A stretch of 64,000 nt of DNA from positions 3,638,447-3,702,446 of the forward strand of contig NW_019091361.1 in NCBI RefSeq assembly GCF_001949145.1, written 5' to 3'. The position numbers and the translations under genes were made by a program. Positions within the stretch are counted from its first letter, which is position 1. Each line of letters begins with the position of its first letter. A model generated the notes under the pieces. The model searched no databases. It was given only the letters and a program-made list of their open reading frames with translations, and was not told the origin of the DNA. This DNA is from Acanthaster planci. Lineage: Eukaryota; Echinodermata; Asteroidea; Valvatida; Acanthasteridae. Shown here piece by piece: positions 13,701 to 26,598 of this stretch.

Positions 13701-14327
13701 TTCAATTTCGTCCGTTGATTGAAGCCAAGAGAGGCCGCTTCTTTCACAATCTTAAAGCTAGGGAGTTTGTATCTCGATTATGTGGGGAAAGAGGTTGAAT
13801 TGAAGCATTTAAAATCGATAAAAATGATTGGGCTTTCACAATACCTTTCGTATGTCACTTGACAGAAAAAGGATCCCCCATAAAGGGGGGGGGGGTTGGA
13901 AGGAAAGGGGGCAGCCGAATGTCTCCTCTCTGAATCCACTACTGATTTGCGACAAGATTCACTTCACACACCCCTCATGGTTCAGGAAATGCATGGCCGT
14001 GATATCGAATAACACTATACCTAAGCCCGGGCTCTCACGGTGAAATATTTAACCTTTATCCAAGCCTAACATAATGTCAATTTATAATTTCTACCTTGCC
14101 ATTTCTGAACATGGACCGTAATCTGTAGCCACCGCTCCTCGTCGGTAGATCCCTGGGCTGTCCGTCGGTACAGGCGCTGTTCCATCCATTGGAGCTGTGT
14201 CATGACGTAGACCCAGTGTAAGACCCACTGCTAGGCCGACTGCAGCCAACAAGGCGATGATTATGAAAATGACGATCAAAATGGTACGCTTTCTATTGAA
14301 AAAAGGGAAAGTTTGACAAATTTTCAT
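7709..14327 (-). CDS. GGT: Gamma-glutamyltransferase-like membrane ectoenzyme, GGT-A, altered donor pocket
   Basis: A GGT-family gene, read right to left. Exons: 14327-14095, 13441-13224, 12706-12514, 12042-11879, 11410-11258, 10351-10215, 9810-9518, 8949-8727, 8500-8381, 7855-7709. They join in frame to 626 aa. The first exon encodes an N-terminal anchor (RTILIVIFIIIALLAAVGLA), then the GGT start RRGAVATDYGPCSEMA. SSGLGGGLFMV, the nucleophile motif DTSHLSV (Thr codon 9585-9583) and the C-terminal end AAGY are family hallmarks. GGTs self-cleave at this Thr and hydrolyse or transfer gamma-glutamyl groups from glutathione at the cell surface. Oddities: the residues matching human GGT1 Arg107, Asn401, Glu420 and Asp423 are Asn, Gly, His and Asn, so classical glutathione use is doubtful. 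An extra loop of about 30 residues precedes the nucleophile. The ATG at 14327 is tentative: a phase-matched acceptor before 14292 suggests an unseen upstream exon, as in GGT-B. Confidence 0.9.
7931..8084. mobile_element. Foldback MITE family 1, complete copy 2
   Basis: This 154-base near-palindrome starts TTCACAATAATGCGCCACCA and ends TGGTGGCGCACTATTGTGAA. The arms pair almost throughout, with a small loop near 8010. It sits in the last intron of GGT-A. It has no coding capacity. Confidence 0.85.
9041..9219 (-). mobile_element. MITE-like family 2, copy 1
   Basis: One of four related copies of about 160-190 bases. The ends are inverted repeats around GCAAG and TGAGAC, and the inside carries the GGACATGT and TTGTGTTGGTCATTG blocks. 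It lies in the GGT-A intron between exons 8949-8727 and 9810-9518. Confidence 0.65.
11477..11667 (-). mobile_element. MITE-like family 2, copy 2
   Basis: It starts TATGCAGCAAGGTATGAGAC and ends GTCTCATTTCTTGCAAGGTA, which are mutually inverted. It contains GGGATTGGACATGTTGGGGG and TTTGTGTTGGTCATTGTC. It sits in a GGT-A intron. Copies at 16632-16793 and 46698-46885 are in the opposite orientation. Confidence 0.75.
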
Positions 14328-15150
14328 CTGTTAAAATTCTGCAGCTTACGAACTGAGTATTAAGACACGTAGTTATTTGAAACTGGACACAAAAACAGTA
14401 AACACCGACAACTGTCTGCGCTCCATTATTTGCTGGCTTCATCAACAACATAACAAGCATGTCATTGCTACCAAGCTCCCAAAGCTACTCCTTCATTGCC
14501 GAAAAGTACAGTTATAGGTATATACATGCAACGAGTTGACTTTAGCAAGAGACGATGGTAGTTGCAGGAGTTAATGCATATATAGAATCCATACGGGAAT
14601 GATCAACACTCGGTGGATGCTTGATTTAGGTATAGCAATGTCGTAACATAAATGTTGTGCAGATCATGTTAAATTTAATGGGGTTATTATAAAAATGACA
14701 ATCATTGAAAAACGTTTAAGCTCCAATGTCAAATGGTCAACATCGTTGAAAACACTGGATCTAAGATCTAAGAGCTATACCCTGATCCCTAAAATGATCG
14801 GGGTTACACCAGCTGGGTAAAGTTCCTAGTCTTCGTTTTGAGTGCCAAATTTATTGCTCTTATGTTCCGTGTAGAAATAATCCCTGTATTTAGTTCAATA
14901 TCACTTGATGGAATTTTCTTCATTTACTCAAATTTCTGATAATAAAAACTTTGATTTAGTTGGAAACACTCAAAATGGTTTTAACAAGTGCTCCTCTTTT
15001 TTCCTGGATAAGTTTTGTCTGGCGGGCAGAGTCCAGTTTGTTCTCTAACTTTTCTCGCTCTGGTTATAGGAAGCTTAATTTTATTAAGTATTTTATTAAG
15101 TATTATTATTTCACCGCCAGCGAGATGACCAAAGGGTCGCATTCCAGCCA

Positions 15151-15201
15151 TTCGAGCGCTCAGGAGCATGTACTCGTGTTAACACGAGTAACTCGCTCGA
15201 A
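15151..15201. repeat. Nested palindrome
   Basis: The inner part TACTCGTGTTAACACGAGTA (15171-15190) is a perfect 20-base palindrome. An outer pair, TTCGAGCG at 15151-15158 and CGCTCGAA at 15194-15201, is also inverted and brackets it. It could be a dimeric factor binding site, a cruciform or a mobile-element remnant. Confidence 0.7.
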
Positions 15202-16631
15202 CGCAGCCCAAGAGTCTTGATTTTTTTATATTCTGTTGGCTGAAATACGGTCACGTGGGGTTTACTAACAAAGATAATGTGGTCGGAGGCTGGATAGCGA
15301 AATTAGCTCCCAGACGTATTCGGGAACTAGTTTGTCAACGAGGAATCAGCCTTGAGAAGAAACACCCTCTCATCACTTAAAAAGGGCCATATTGATCTAT
15401 ATTGGGTTTGCCAGTTGGCAAGTCGTCCACAGGATATTAGACGTGCAACGGCACTGCACTCGACTTCCAATGTAGAACAGCGTGTGTTTTAGTTTATGTG
15501 AAATGATATCGGATTAGAAAAAAAAGTTTCATAAGATCTCTAACTACCAGCAATTGGTAAAGATGGCAAGCTATGCACGAAGTTCGCCCAACGGCCATTT
15601 ATAAGATTTGAAGCACTTGCAATTTGCAACCTGAACGCCTTACGTCGGCCCAAACGCCAGAACTTGATTTTGTAGGGCGACCCTGCAAAGTTCGTTACAT
15701 GACTTGTGTGTACACAATGTGGTCATTCAACAAACAAAATCTATACCTTTGTCATCGAAGCACAGATAGCACGCCCAGTGTGCCAGCAAGCACAGTATGT
15801 GGTACAATTGAAATTTGATTATACCGGCTAAAGTGCAAAAGTAAACCAACAGTCCAGTGGCAGTTATTAAAACGCTGTTCTCTTGCAATACACCTAATGA
15901 AGGAGGGCGTTTCCTGCCGAATGACATATTGGCCAATATCCTGTCGCGTGACGAAGGACCACCAATAGAGTCATCCGCATGGCAGAAGGTACTATTTGCT
16001 CAAATTAATCTCTTTCGCCCACCGGCGGCCAAATTCATGGGGCACATCTTCCTTTCCCATTTTTCTGTCCACCAACCCCCCGTTTTCTCATGATCTGATT
16101 TATTCAATTTTACAGGAACAACTTCATATTCACAGTTTTAAATTGTGTGAAATTCTTGCTTGCTGACATTGTGAGCCCCGACTCTCCACAAAACAAATAA
16201 CTCACAAAACGTTTTCCTAACCACGTCGTGCCCTTGATATTTCGGTGTGTGTTTGTCGGTTTTCCTGCTAGCGGCCGCGATTTCTTTTCAAATTCAAGGC
16301 TAAAGGTTGAGGGGGATCACACAACCAATAATACATGTACATGAACTGCCAAAGCGTTATGAACAAAATGTTCATACTTGATACACTTTTATCTACGTTG
16401 AGCAGGAAAACAATAAATATTCAACAACAAATAATGAACAGTGTACCGATAACATTATGAAGTCGTTTCATGTGTAAGTATTCTCTGATCTTCCAGTTCC
16501 CACCTTAGCAGGGATCCGGGGGGTCCCAACAGGGGCTATATCCCCCCCCGGAAACCCATGAGGTTTTTATCAATCAGAGTGAAGATATTAAGTGTCTGAA
16601 ATCGGGGTTGTTTTGTTTGGATACCGTGCAC

Positions 16632-16793
16632 GATATGGGGCCAATGGGTACCCCCCAACATGTCCAATCCCTATACACACTCTAGACTACTGTTACCTAA
16701 CACATCCCCCCTAGAAGTCTGTAAAGAATTCCTGAGATTCCGATCAACACAAAGGCGGGGAGGGGTCCCTCCGCCCATATCTTGCATCATATG
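16632..16793 (+). mobile_element. MITE-like family 2, copy 3
   Basis: It shares CAACATGTCCAATCCCTATA and the following TAGACTACTGTTAC and ATTCC blocks with the copy at 46698-46885 and the inverted copies inside GGT-A. Its left terminal repeat is degraded; the right end keeps CATATCTTGCATCATATG. Confidence 0.6.
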
Positions 16794-19700
16794 TTTGTTT
16801 CGACAGAGCCATTTTGTTCAGGAAATTGTCTCTGAACAGTTGCTTCATTGCGACTGGTGCTATCACTCCCTCAATTGCAAAAGTGCATCGGGGACGCTGC
16901 TTACTTGCCCTCCCCTGGGTCTGATCAAATGATGTCTTGCTTGCCTAGTGCACTTCCATAATGTATCTTATACACATAAGTTCATGCTGATTCGTGAATA
17001 GTTTTCTGGCTGCCTGACTACCAACAACTGCTGTGACACCGATCCGCAAATGTAAGGAGGGTTAATTACCAGACACCATTGCACATGACGTACTGCACTC
17101 AATGCATTTAATCACAAAGTGCTGAGTGCACATGACACTGCATGTATTTTCTTACATTAATTCAAGACTTTACATGCCTTCTGTATCAGACTACATATAC
17201 ATGTATTTTACATCTCATGGCTGTAAAATTCTGTTTACCCCAAACTGTGGTTTATACTTTGAGCTTGTGGCACAAACACCGGAACAGCAGGATTTGTATG
17301 GGCATCGTCAGGATATTTCCAGGGGCATGGCATGACCTAAAATGCATTTTTCATCTCTAAATGCTAATTCTGTTACAAAGTTTTTTACTTCAGTTTACCT
17401 GAAGACTACCACAAATAGATACGTAATGTTTTATGTGGGTATGTACACTGAGTCGCACTGATTGTCAAGTTTTTTTGTTTTTTCGGAATTTTGACACGAT
17501 ATTTCTCTGTCAGATCAGGCAATTTGTCACTTTATGCTGGTCAATATTTTACAAAGGCCTTTCTGAGATAATTTTAAATAAAGCAAAGGAAAGAAAAATA
17601 ATAATTACAAATTCTAAAAACAGCTGTACACTATTGCTTGTATCCAAGGGTTCTGGAAGCAATCGACTTTCAGATTTTGTTGAAAAGAACTTTAGCGATT
17701 GTTCAGCAAATTCTTTCCCAGAATTCTCATCGCACCGAGTAACAACAGTTGTCGCACTATGTAACGATTCTCAGCGCGCTGCATAAACTTGGCGTTTAAA
17801 GAACACCATACGTTGGCCTTTGCACTCATTGTGTTGTGCGATGTAAAATGTATGTGATCATGTACCGAATGGCTTTCTGTAGTCTCAGTCTGCAAAGTGA
17901 AGAAATTGAAGAGATTAGCCATTTTTTTAAGGGGGGCTTATTTATTGAGAGGAACTGCTAAATCATGATTTTTTAAAGAAATGTAATTAAAAAATCTAGC
18001 TGCCGTCTTCGTTTGTGTGGCCTAGTTTCATATCTGTCAAATATTGACTGAAGGAGTTAGAATACGGAAATGGATCATTTCCAAATTCTGAAATAATTTC
18101 CACCCTATTTTGAAACTTGCGAAAATGAGTTGAGTTGTACAAGAATTGATTATAATCAACATTATGCCATAACTCTCAAATTGTGAACAATAGTTGTTCC
18201 GTATTTGTGTTTAGGTAGCCGTATTAACAAGATGACGTCACCCACACCTGTTTTCTTTTCTTCACCCAGCCAAATTAAAATTAATTATTGCATTCTGAGC
18301 ACCATACAAAAACTGCTTTTACGTCAAATGAAAGGGCGTCATCCTGTGTGGCACACAAGAAACAGTCTGTTTTTTTACATTTGAAATTTGTTAGCCAGTA
18401 GAAAAAACTACATGCTAGACATGATCAAATTGTATTAAGTTCCAAAATAATGACGTCATCATCCGGAGAGTTATTGAAGGGACATTTTCGAGATGATTAG
18501 TTTCCTATTTGGCTAGACTTCAGAGATGGCATCTTGCACAATAATGAGATCAGCTACATTTTTCCGATGAAACACATCAAAATGCTGTGGCGTAACCAAA
18601 CAAGAATTCGATATCGCCCGATCACCCAGCGTTTGAGCTAAATCAACCTCGTCTCATCAAGTTTTGAAACTAAAATTCCTAATGATTTGAGACCTGGGGA
18701 CGCCACAATATCGTCGCAGTGCACATATACAGTCTACAGATCAGGGTTGATATTCGTGTCAAGTTTGAAGCTTATGCATTATACCGTCTGGGAGATAATC
18801 CGCGGAGAGTTATCATCCAGAAAAAAAAAACTAGAAGAGAAAGAGGGACCACAACAAACCAACGGGTAACCGGCGGGCGGTGGCCGATCATCTGGACGCA
18901 ATGGAGAGTATCTTGAAGGTGGTTGACACAAGATAAACATTGTAAACAAACGGAAAACCCCCATAAGGCAGTGATCTTTCCGAGATGGAAGCTTCTCTCT
19001 CGGAAACCCTTCAGAGGGAAGTGGACAAATTAGAAAAAAGGTAAAGGGATGAAATGTGTCATGATTTTCCTGACTTCGGGATTCTTTCAAAAGGGTTTCC
19101 TGATTTCAGGACTTTCAAGCAATCTCCTTTAACAAAATGGGTATTTTAAAGGGTGCCGGCAGACAAACTCTAATATATACTTTCAAACCTTGGCTGCCGT
19201 GAGGCCCTCAAAACATGGTGATTCTCGGGCCATCGAGTGAACTTATAGGAACTTCAAAGGACCCTCGCGAAGAGGGAAACAGCCCACCAATGTTTGCATT
19301 GCAGCTATGACTGGCAAGGCAGCAAGCCAAATCGCACGCATCGTGGGCCTCCCGAGGTTCAGCTGTCATTATCTTGTTCAAGTAAACTCAACAGGTGCTA
19401 CTCCATGTTAGCTAGCTCCATGATTCATTACAAATTCAAGGCCTCAAGGGTGGTGTAAATACATAACATACATAATACACCACCCGCTCCAGCCCGCACA
19501 TCCAAGCCTACGGAACATAATTTACAAACCGGGATATCATGACCCGAGTAATCGGTTTAACAGACAGTAATCTCTTGTGGATTGAAGTTGAAAAAAGAAC
19601 TCACTTACCTGGCCAAGCTCTCCATGTTTTTGCGTGTCACCTCTTTTACTGTTGCTGTGACGTGCGCTCAGGCGCTCATGAAGTCACAGCATTTATTGTG

Positions 19701-20065
19701 TGGGCTCGCTCGTCTGGATATTGGTAAAAAAAGTACGATAAACTTGCTAGGAGTAAATATTGGACTGAGAATGGATTATGATTGCTTAGTTGCTGCGCCC
19801 GTCAGTATGCTAAAGGAACTCTAATTAGCACCAACAAATTCAATTTATTGTACATTTTCAATAGGTCGATCGCGCTTTTTGTCACTATGGTCATTTATGC
19901 CCATGCGTGCATAATTACGAGTTTGTTTCGTGATAAGGTCCATACCTACCGTAAGCAACAAATACCATTTTTTTCCGCTGGACACAAAGGTTGGAATGAT
20001 TAAGCTTTGACCAACTTAGCAAAGATACTACTGCAGTGTTGGAGGTAAGTGTACAGGTATACGAA

Positions 20066-20270
20066 TCGCGCAGACCGATAAGCAAGAGATCGACATGTCT
20101 CTTATCTGAGAGTTAAGCATGTAGCAGGAGCCGTGAAACGGGCTACGGACTTCGGTTAACCACCGATGTCTCACCAAGGTCTGTGGGTGAATAAGCCGAA
20201 CTATTGTCCTTGACTGGGTTTCGCGCAGTCCCTGGTGATAGCCATGCTTGGGCTATAGTTGAGCTCATAA
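20066..20270. other. Hairpin-rich stretch, unassigned
   Basis: Several local hairpins occur in about 200 bases: GATAAGCAAGAGA with TCTCTTATC; TAGC..CCG with CGGGCTA; TAGCC with GGGCTA. It is more GC-rich than its surroundings. It matches no structural RNA I know (not 5S, U1-U6, U3, 7SL, RNase P or MRP). It could be a SINE or an uncharacterised RNA. Confidence 0.3.
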
Positions 20271-21159
20271 CCTAAAATCCAAATTTTGTCGCCCCATTTA
20301 AGGAAATTGCCTTAATCGAATCGAGTTCACAATCCCAGAAACCAGACGTGGGCATGCAGTAAACGCCAGCCTTGGAAATATGTGTACTCTGTCTGTGTTA
20401 TTATATTCTGCCATTTTCATAGCAACTTCGAGCATAGAGAAGATCATATAAAAAGCAAGTTTATGAAAGAGTTCCTCTCACGTTGATTTGAATGACTTCC
20501 CAGTGGGATACTCAGGTCACAATACGCACTTCGCAAGTTCAGCCAGACACAGTGAGGGAGGAAATATCACGGTCAAACCCTACAAAGTAATTTTAAAAAA
20601 AATTGTAGTTGGCAACATTCTCAATGTCATGCAATTCGAAAACTCAGGAGACGGTATTGTAGATATTTAAAAAGGGCCACTTGTTGGATTTCGAGATCTG
20701 ACACAACCCCGCGCCTGCGTATCTTGACGTAAGTCTTCAATCCTCCAACTTGTACGCGATGCTCTGCGCCTTTGCAGTATATGATGCCCATGATAGTGAA
20801 AACGGGGTATGCAGAACATCTTCGCACCTACTTTGTCGGATCACCAGACCTGTTGTTACAGTCACTGTCGCCGGTTTACTCTTGCTGTGGAATTTATAAG
20901 GTGCAACCACGTCTGGTCTCTCCAAGCAACAACGTCTGGCCACTCCAAGCTCAATTTGACAGTGCCCCAGCAACAAACAATTGTCTGAGTGTTCTGTGCT
21001 CCAAATGCCCATACGGTGCTCCAAACACCATCATACCCACTTGTTTATTTACCGTCGGAAATTTGTGCAGGCGTAGACTGATAACTGGTTAATACCTTGG
21101 AAGCACCACCATGAAGGTCAGAATAACGCTTGCAGCTGTACACATACCATGCACATACC

Positions 21160-21309
21160 AGTGGCGGGTTTAGAAGAGGGTGCCCCTCCCCTGCCTGCCC
21201 GACGACTACAGTGTGTTACGTCGTGACTAACGGCTTTGCACTGTACGCTCGCCTATGACCCTCCACGTTACGTTAGCGCAAGGCTTCTGAAAATCCTGGT
21301 CCGCCACTG
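21160..21309. mobile_element. hAT-like MITE remnant
   Basis: It begins CAGTGGCGGGTTTAG and ends TCCTGGTCCGCCACTG, an imperfect inverted pair of the CAGTGGCGG type common in hAT-derived short elements. No convincing 8-base target duplication remains. Confidence 0.5.
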
Positions 21310-22760
21310 CATCCCCCTTTCCACTTGGTCTAGTATTACCGCGAGCGATGGATATGCAGTGCATGTATTTGAAAGATTAAAACTGGCACGTATGTTTCAG
21401 CGGGACATTTAGTTTGTGCGCATGCGCATCTAAAGTGTTAAATGCCCGAACGAGAAAAGATGGCTGCCCACCTTTCGCGTTTTAAAGCACAGAATGAATA
21501 GGCTATTATCAGCTTTGCTTTAACTTTATTTTTTGTCATTTTGTGACTTTTATTTACTTTAAGCCCTTAAATTATCTTTGTGAAAGATTTGGTGTATGTC
21601 ACACCCCTAGAGTTGTCCTACCCTTAGGGACAGACCTTTGGTAGCTGAGACACGAATATATACACACCTGTTGCTGGAAATTTGTTTTGCCTGTACAATA
21701 TTTACATTTATTTATAAAAGAACATAAAATAAGGATTACTTCTTACATTAACATTGTTATTGATTACAATATAAATGAGGTGATGAGCGCCTCAATGTCC
21801 CGCCACCATGTTGCTTCTGTTTCTTACGTTGTAGTCGGCTTCTGTGGCCTGTGGCTGACTCGGCAAGTTTCTGCGTCCCGCCGCCGCGGTCCAACCCTTT
21901 TGTCAACACCGGTCAACCGACTCCCTCTTCCTCTCAACGTAAAACCAGGAACTGGGCGTTTCCTGGCTTTCCGTTTCTCAGAACAGTCTAAATGTACATG
22001 TAGTTTATTCTACTTGCATAATTAGAAGTCACTCATCTCAAGACTAACTCAACTCACGACTACAAGTCATCGAGGCTGGCCGCTGCCCTCTCCTCGGAAT
22101 CCAGCAATGAACTGATCACATCACCCATATCTTTTCTTTTAAACCCGAAGGAAAAATTCCTGCACTGCCACGCCTTATTCCAAAGAACTCAAAATGTTTT
22201 GTGTACTATACCCTTCATAAATATTCATTATTCAAATTAATGCATAAGTGGCTACATCTACCGATGACAACTCAACTGGCACTCAGCCCATCATTCTGGT
22301 AAGGTTGACTGACTTCAGGAATGTTTGGGTGTGGCGGCTCAGGAAAATAAAATCTTGTTTCACTGCTAAATACCATGTTCATCTTTTCAACAATTAGGGC
22401 CAAAATTATACGGTATTATTAATTTAAAAGTAATTCCGATTTAACATCACTCTGTGACAGTGTGCAAAAATGAAGAATCAGTGCCTTATGTTGGGTTTGA
22501 TCTGCATCGTGTACTTCCAAAGTGCTTCATACAAATGCAAAAAATGCTTGCTTTTTGAGGGGGAAATTTGACCCTTTCTCCAATTTTCCTAGGTCTGTCA
22601 TGATAAAAATACGTTTCAGAAAGATATAAACAACATTTGGAGAGAATCTCACACGAACAAGAAGTACATTAAAAGAAAGAGGTGAGCTTTTATTCACCTG
22701 TTTTTACAGTCACAGACACCGTGTATGTACCATACGTCTGTGTACGTTAATGTAGCCTTC

Positions 22761-22792
22761 AAGTACATGTACATGTACTTGCACATACATGT
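22761..22792. repeat. TACATGTA cluster
   Basis: Overlapping palindromes of the form GTACATGTACATGTAC, continuing into CACATACATGTA. It is the same low-complexity class as the clusters at 30147-30240, 30460-30545 and 33345-33575. Confidence 0.7.
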
Positions 22793-25700
22793 ATTCCTGT
22801 GTCAGCATGTACAAGTACGATACCTTTCCAGTCGCCTGTTAACTATTAGCTAGGCTTTACCAGCCTGCACAGCCTGCAGATCTACTCTGTGCTTTATGGG
22901 TTGCCAATGCCATGGTACTATCATTTATCAATGATACTATAAAGTATACGTGGTATAGGCAAACAAAAAATACGGGCAATTGTTCAAGGGGGCCTTCGTC
23001 AATGCAGTACATTGTTATGTCAAGATCCACAGTTGCACCAATAGCTCCATGGTTGCACAAGCGAAAAAAAATGTTGCATCCTGTCTCCACTTTTCTCATC
23101 ATAAAGTCAGTCATTACAGAAATACTGGAAAGACATGAATTCTGGACTTTGAGAAACATTTACCCATGTTGTTGGGAATACGTACAAAATTCTCTTCACT
23201 CCCCATAGACTTTTTACACAACTGCTGAAGTGGAGTCAGGATGCAACGTTTTTTCCGTACAAGCTGCAGTTTTCTTTGTAACAACATTGGAGAGCAGGCT
23301 TGGATTTATGGCCATTTGAAGTGCTTCTGTTAATTTTATTTCTTGTGGTCACTTTCAACTCAAATTTGTGCAGTTGGAATGGTAGGCCTAGGCCTATGTG
23401 TACTTGTAAATCAGTTAAATTTGTCAGGGTTTTTCTGTATCCCGTGAGTTGTCATCACTGACTTCAAGATGGCTACCTCATCACTGATACCTCCAATGCT
23501 TTGCCTTATACTGTTGAATCTGGCATGAACAGATTCCCTGCCCTGTTCTCCATGGAAACCGAGGCCAACCTTTCAACGTGAAATGGATGGAATAACGTCC
23601 TTTTCCAAGAGATGCATTTTTGGAGTTACGCTTTCCTCGGGGAAGTTACACCAGAAGAATTATAAGTATTCTTGAATGTAGCCATCTGAGGAATTAAATA
23701 AAGGAAAAGGAATAAAAACGTTAGGGGTAGTACGGTACCAAATTAGGACCATAAGGTTTTTCTATGTTTTAACTGTAGGAACCAGCTTGTGGCCTCTTGT
23801 AGTTTGGTCTGAAATCTTCATCATGCAACAACTACATACACGGAAATAAGGCTGTGCTGAATATCTGAATACATGTAACCGAATGTTTGATCGATTTTCG
23901 AACATTATTATTCAACTTTGAATACTCGAATGCAAAATTCATTCAAGGGAGGAAAATGTTCTTTTGTTTTAAATGAAAAAATAGCACTATGGAGGTTTGT
24001 TTCAAGCAGATTCAAATAAAAAATGTCAGGAATCTTATCATCAATACAAAAAACAGAATATTTACCAAGTTCCTTGATCTCTGCTTCCTCCAGTTTCCTA
24101 GCCAGGTTGTACATGTTGTGACACTGGCCGAAAAGAACGAATAGGTGCTTATACTTGGTTGCCAGTTGCTGAGCAGTCCTAGTTACATGTGGGTCACTGC
24201 AAATCTCCTCGGCCCTTTTGACAATAAATGTAAGTTTCTTGATGTTTTTTTCCTGTGTTTAAAAAAAAGCAGTTGCTAATAAATGATACCTAAATGTGCC
24301 TGTTGGTTAAAATAGTAGTGTTTTTTCATGATCAGTTCTTAACATTATTGACCTACCTTACAACACTTATGTATGTGATTGCCAACGAATACTTGCCATG
24401 GTAGGCCTGGCGATGCACTTCAATCTCTTGTAGGGTCTTGTCTAGTTGAGCCGTCAATGGTCCTTGGCCAGAATTTAGATGGCACTTCTTTCGTAGTTCT
24501 GATGCTGCTGATTTCTTATGTTTACATAATATAAAAAAACTAAAGCGTGCAGGCAAAAATGTAAATAAAGTGCATACATGTTTTGGCATATAAAATTTTG
24601 TGTACCTTTTCTGCATATTTGGCCATGCTGTCTGCAACAGCATCAGACAGTAACTCGACCACTGGGGAATCCTCCTCATCATGGATAACCATTGCAGAGA
24701 TCTGCTCCTAAAGAGAAGCTGCATTGTTCTTCCATGCCTCTGCTTCCTCCTAGAGTAACATGGCTGCCTGGATGTTCTCAGTGTGGGCAGTAAATGCTTT
24801 ATTTGGCCAAAATTGATATGCTGCACCTGAAGCAATTTGCTGGACTGATCCAGATATCCAGACTATTACACGCTCTCTCTAAATTGTTGTAGTGCTTCGG
24901 GAACAAACCAAGACTGATGTGCAGTTCTGGTGGACAGACCTGATTGAAAGCAGAGACAGAGAAATGGGGTCCACATCACAGCTAAACTTAGGCATCTGTA
25001 GCTGTTAGGATAGACTGTAGATTTATAAGGGGAGTACATTTACAAATGAAATTTCTTAGGCATTTTTGCATCATGAAACAGGTCGAGGAGTCAGTGTACC
25101 TTGCACGCCCTCTGTTATGGCACTACGCAAGGAAACTGTTTCAAAAGAATGCCTACATAGATGAGAGGAACTGGAAGTAAGGGTGGTCGGATGATGTTGT
25201 TGAAATTCTTAGCTAGTTGTGCCTTGCCACCACATCCTTTAAACTCTGAGAGGTCATGGGCCATGCTTTCCAGGCTCCTGAGTTGGGCAGGGGGACGATG
25301 ACCTCTTGACAGCTTCATCTCATCCCTTGTTGCATTGCAGTTATAGACAAGCATGTCTGCCTAATAAGTAAAAAAGCACATGTTTACCGAGTTTTTTATA
25401 AATACCTTCAATTTTGAAAATTGATGGTTTGCATGGTTTCCACAGAGAACATTTCACCAGCAGCTGATAAAGCTTCCCATGTGACATAATACAGAATTAA
25501 ATACAGAATTATATAAATAAAAGTAAAGCATCAAATGTATAGGACTTACTGTTAGTCTGGTATTGACTCAAGTCCAGATACCTTTTATGATTAGAAGCTA
25601 CCAATCATTTCAAAATCTGGACTCAGATCAGATTCATTAAATTGGACTTGGACTTAAACTTGATGCAGACAAAGAGGGTTCATGTGTGGCTTGAATTGGA

Positions 25701-25990
25701 GGCTTCAGTGACTCAGTTCCACATAGATTTGGATGAAGTGGACTCAAATACTGTACATTCCTAGTGTTCACGTACCTGTTGCTCCTGTGATGCCATACAT
25801 CTTGCATAAGTATTGGTAATCACCAAAGAGGAACACTTCCAAGTTGAAATGTCTGCCAGTAGTGCAAAACAATGTACATGTATGTACTGCAGTAATGATT
25901 GAACTTAACTTCAAGTTTTGTCCTTACATCATCGTATATTCATAAACACTCTATACTTGGCACTTGTCTGAGAACTTATGAAAAGATTCC

Positions 25991-26070
25991 CATGCTTACT
26001 CGGGTGGGACTTGAACCCATGACCTCCTGCTTACTAGTGCAGAGGTTTGAACCATTCAAACACCTAGTGT
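25991..26070 (-). mobile_element. tRNA-derived SINE head
   Basis: On the minus strand, GGTTCAAGTCC (26017-26007) is a good RNA polymerase III B box. A tRNA-like anticodon arm with loop CTAGTAA (AGT, Thr type) and a degenerate A box lie upstream. The cloverleaf is imperfect, so a SINE fragment is more likely than a working tRNA gene. It sits in the RAG1-like relic. Confidence 0.55.
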
Positions 26071-26364
26071 GCTTTCTTCTTTTAATTTTCTTTGCTGAAT
26101 ATTTGGGGTGTTACAAATATGCCATTTTGTATGGGAATTGTACTTTCCTCAAAAGTCTCGAAATCCATGACACACTTAAAACTTAAATTTGAAGTTTTTT
26201 TATACTTATTATTTTACTGCTGCTTATATTTACAACAAAGTATTGAACCATTTCCAGTTGTGTCCCCCCCAGCAATGGCTTTGATACCCATTACCAAGCT
26301 GAAACTGCTCTCTATGCCCACTGCTGCCATAGGGATCTTATGTTTAAAGTTAAAATAGTTGATC

Positions 26365-26598
26365 NNNNNNNNNNNNNNNNNNNNNNNNNNNNNNNNNNNN
26401 NNNNNNNNNNNNNNNNNNNNNNNNNNNNNNNNNNNNNNNNNNNNNNNNNNNNNNNNNNNNNNNNNNNNNNNNNNNNNNNNNNNNNNNNNNNNNNNNNNNN
26501 NNNNNNNNNNNNNNNNNNNNNNNNNNNNNNNNNNNNNNNNNNNNNNNNNNNNNNNNNNNNNNNNNNNNNNNNNNNNNNNNNNNNNNNNNNNNNNNNNN
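26365..26598. other. Assembly gap (234 N)
   Basis: A run of N inside the RAG1-like relic. TAGTTGATC occurs directly on both sides, so the flanking contigs may overlap or end in the same repeat, and the gap size may not be real. Confidence 0.98.

Larger units (their letters stand above)
14328..23410. other. Gene-poor stretch between GGT-A and the RAG1-like relic
   Basis: No supported protein gene is seen. It may hold an unrecognised first exon and promoter of GGT-A. Short structured or mobile items inside it are listed separately (15151-15201, 16632-16793, 20066-20270, 21160-21309, 22761-22792). Confidence 0.5.

Noticed and set aside
18233-18240. CRE-like TGACGTCA site (others near 18450, 46533, 63107)
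   Set aside because: An eight-base palindrome recurs by chance in 64 kb and none sits at a defined promoter.
22857-23159. 100-codon minus-strand ORF just past the RAG1-like relic
   Set aside because: It does not align with the RAG1 C-terminus and has no other recognisable feature; likely chance.
25991-26070. Functional tRNA-Thr gene
   Set aside because: The A box and acceptor stem are degenerate; a SINE fragment fits better.
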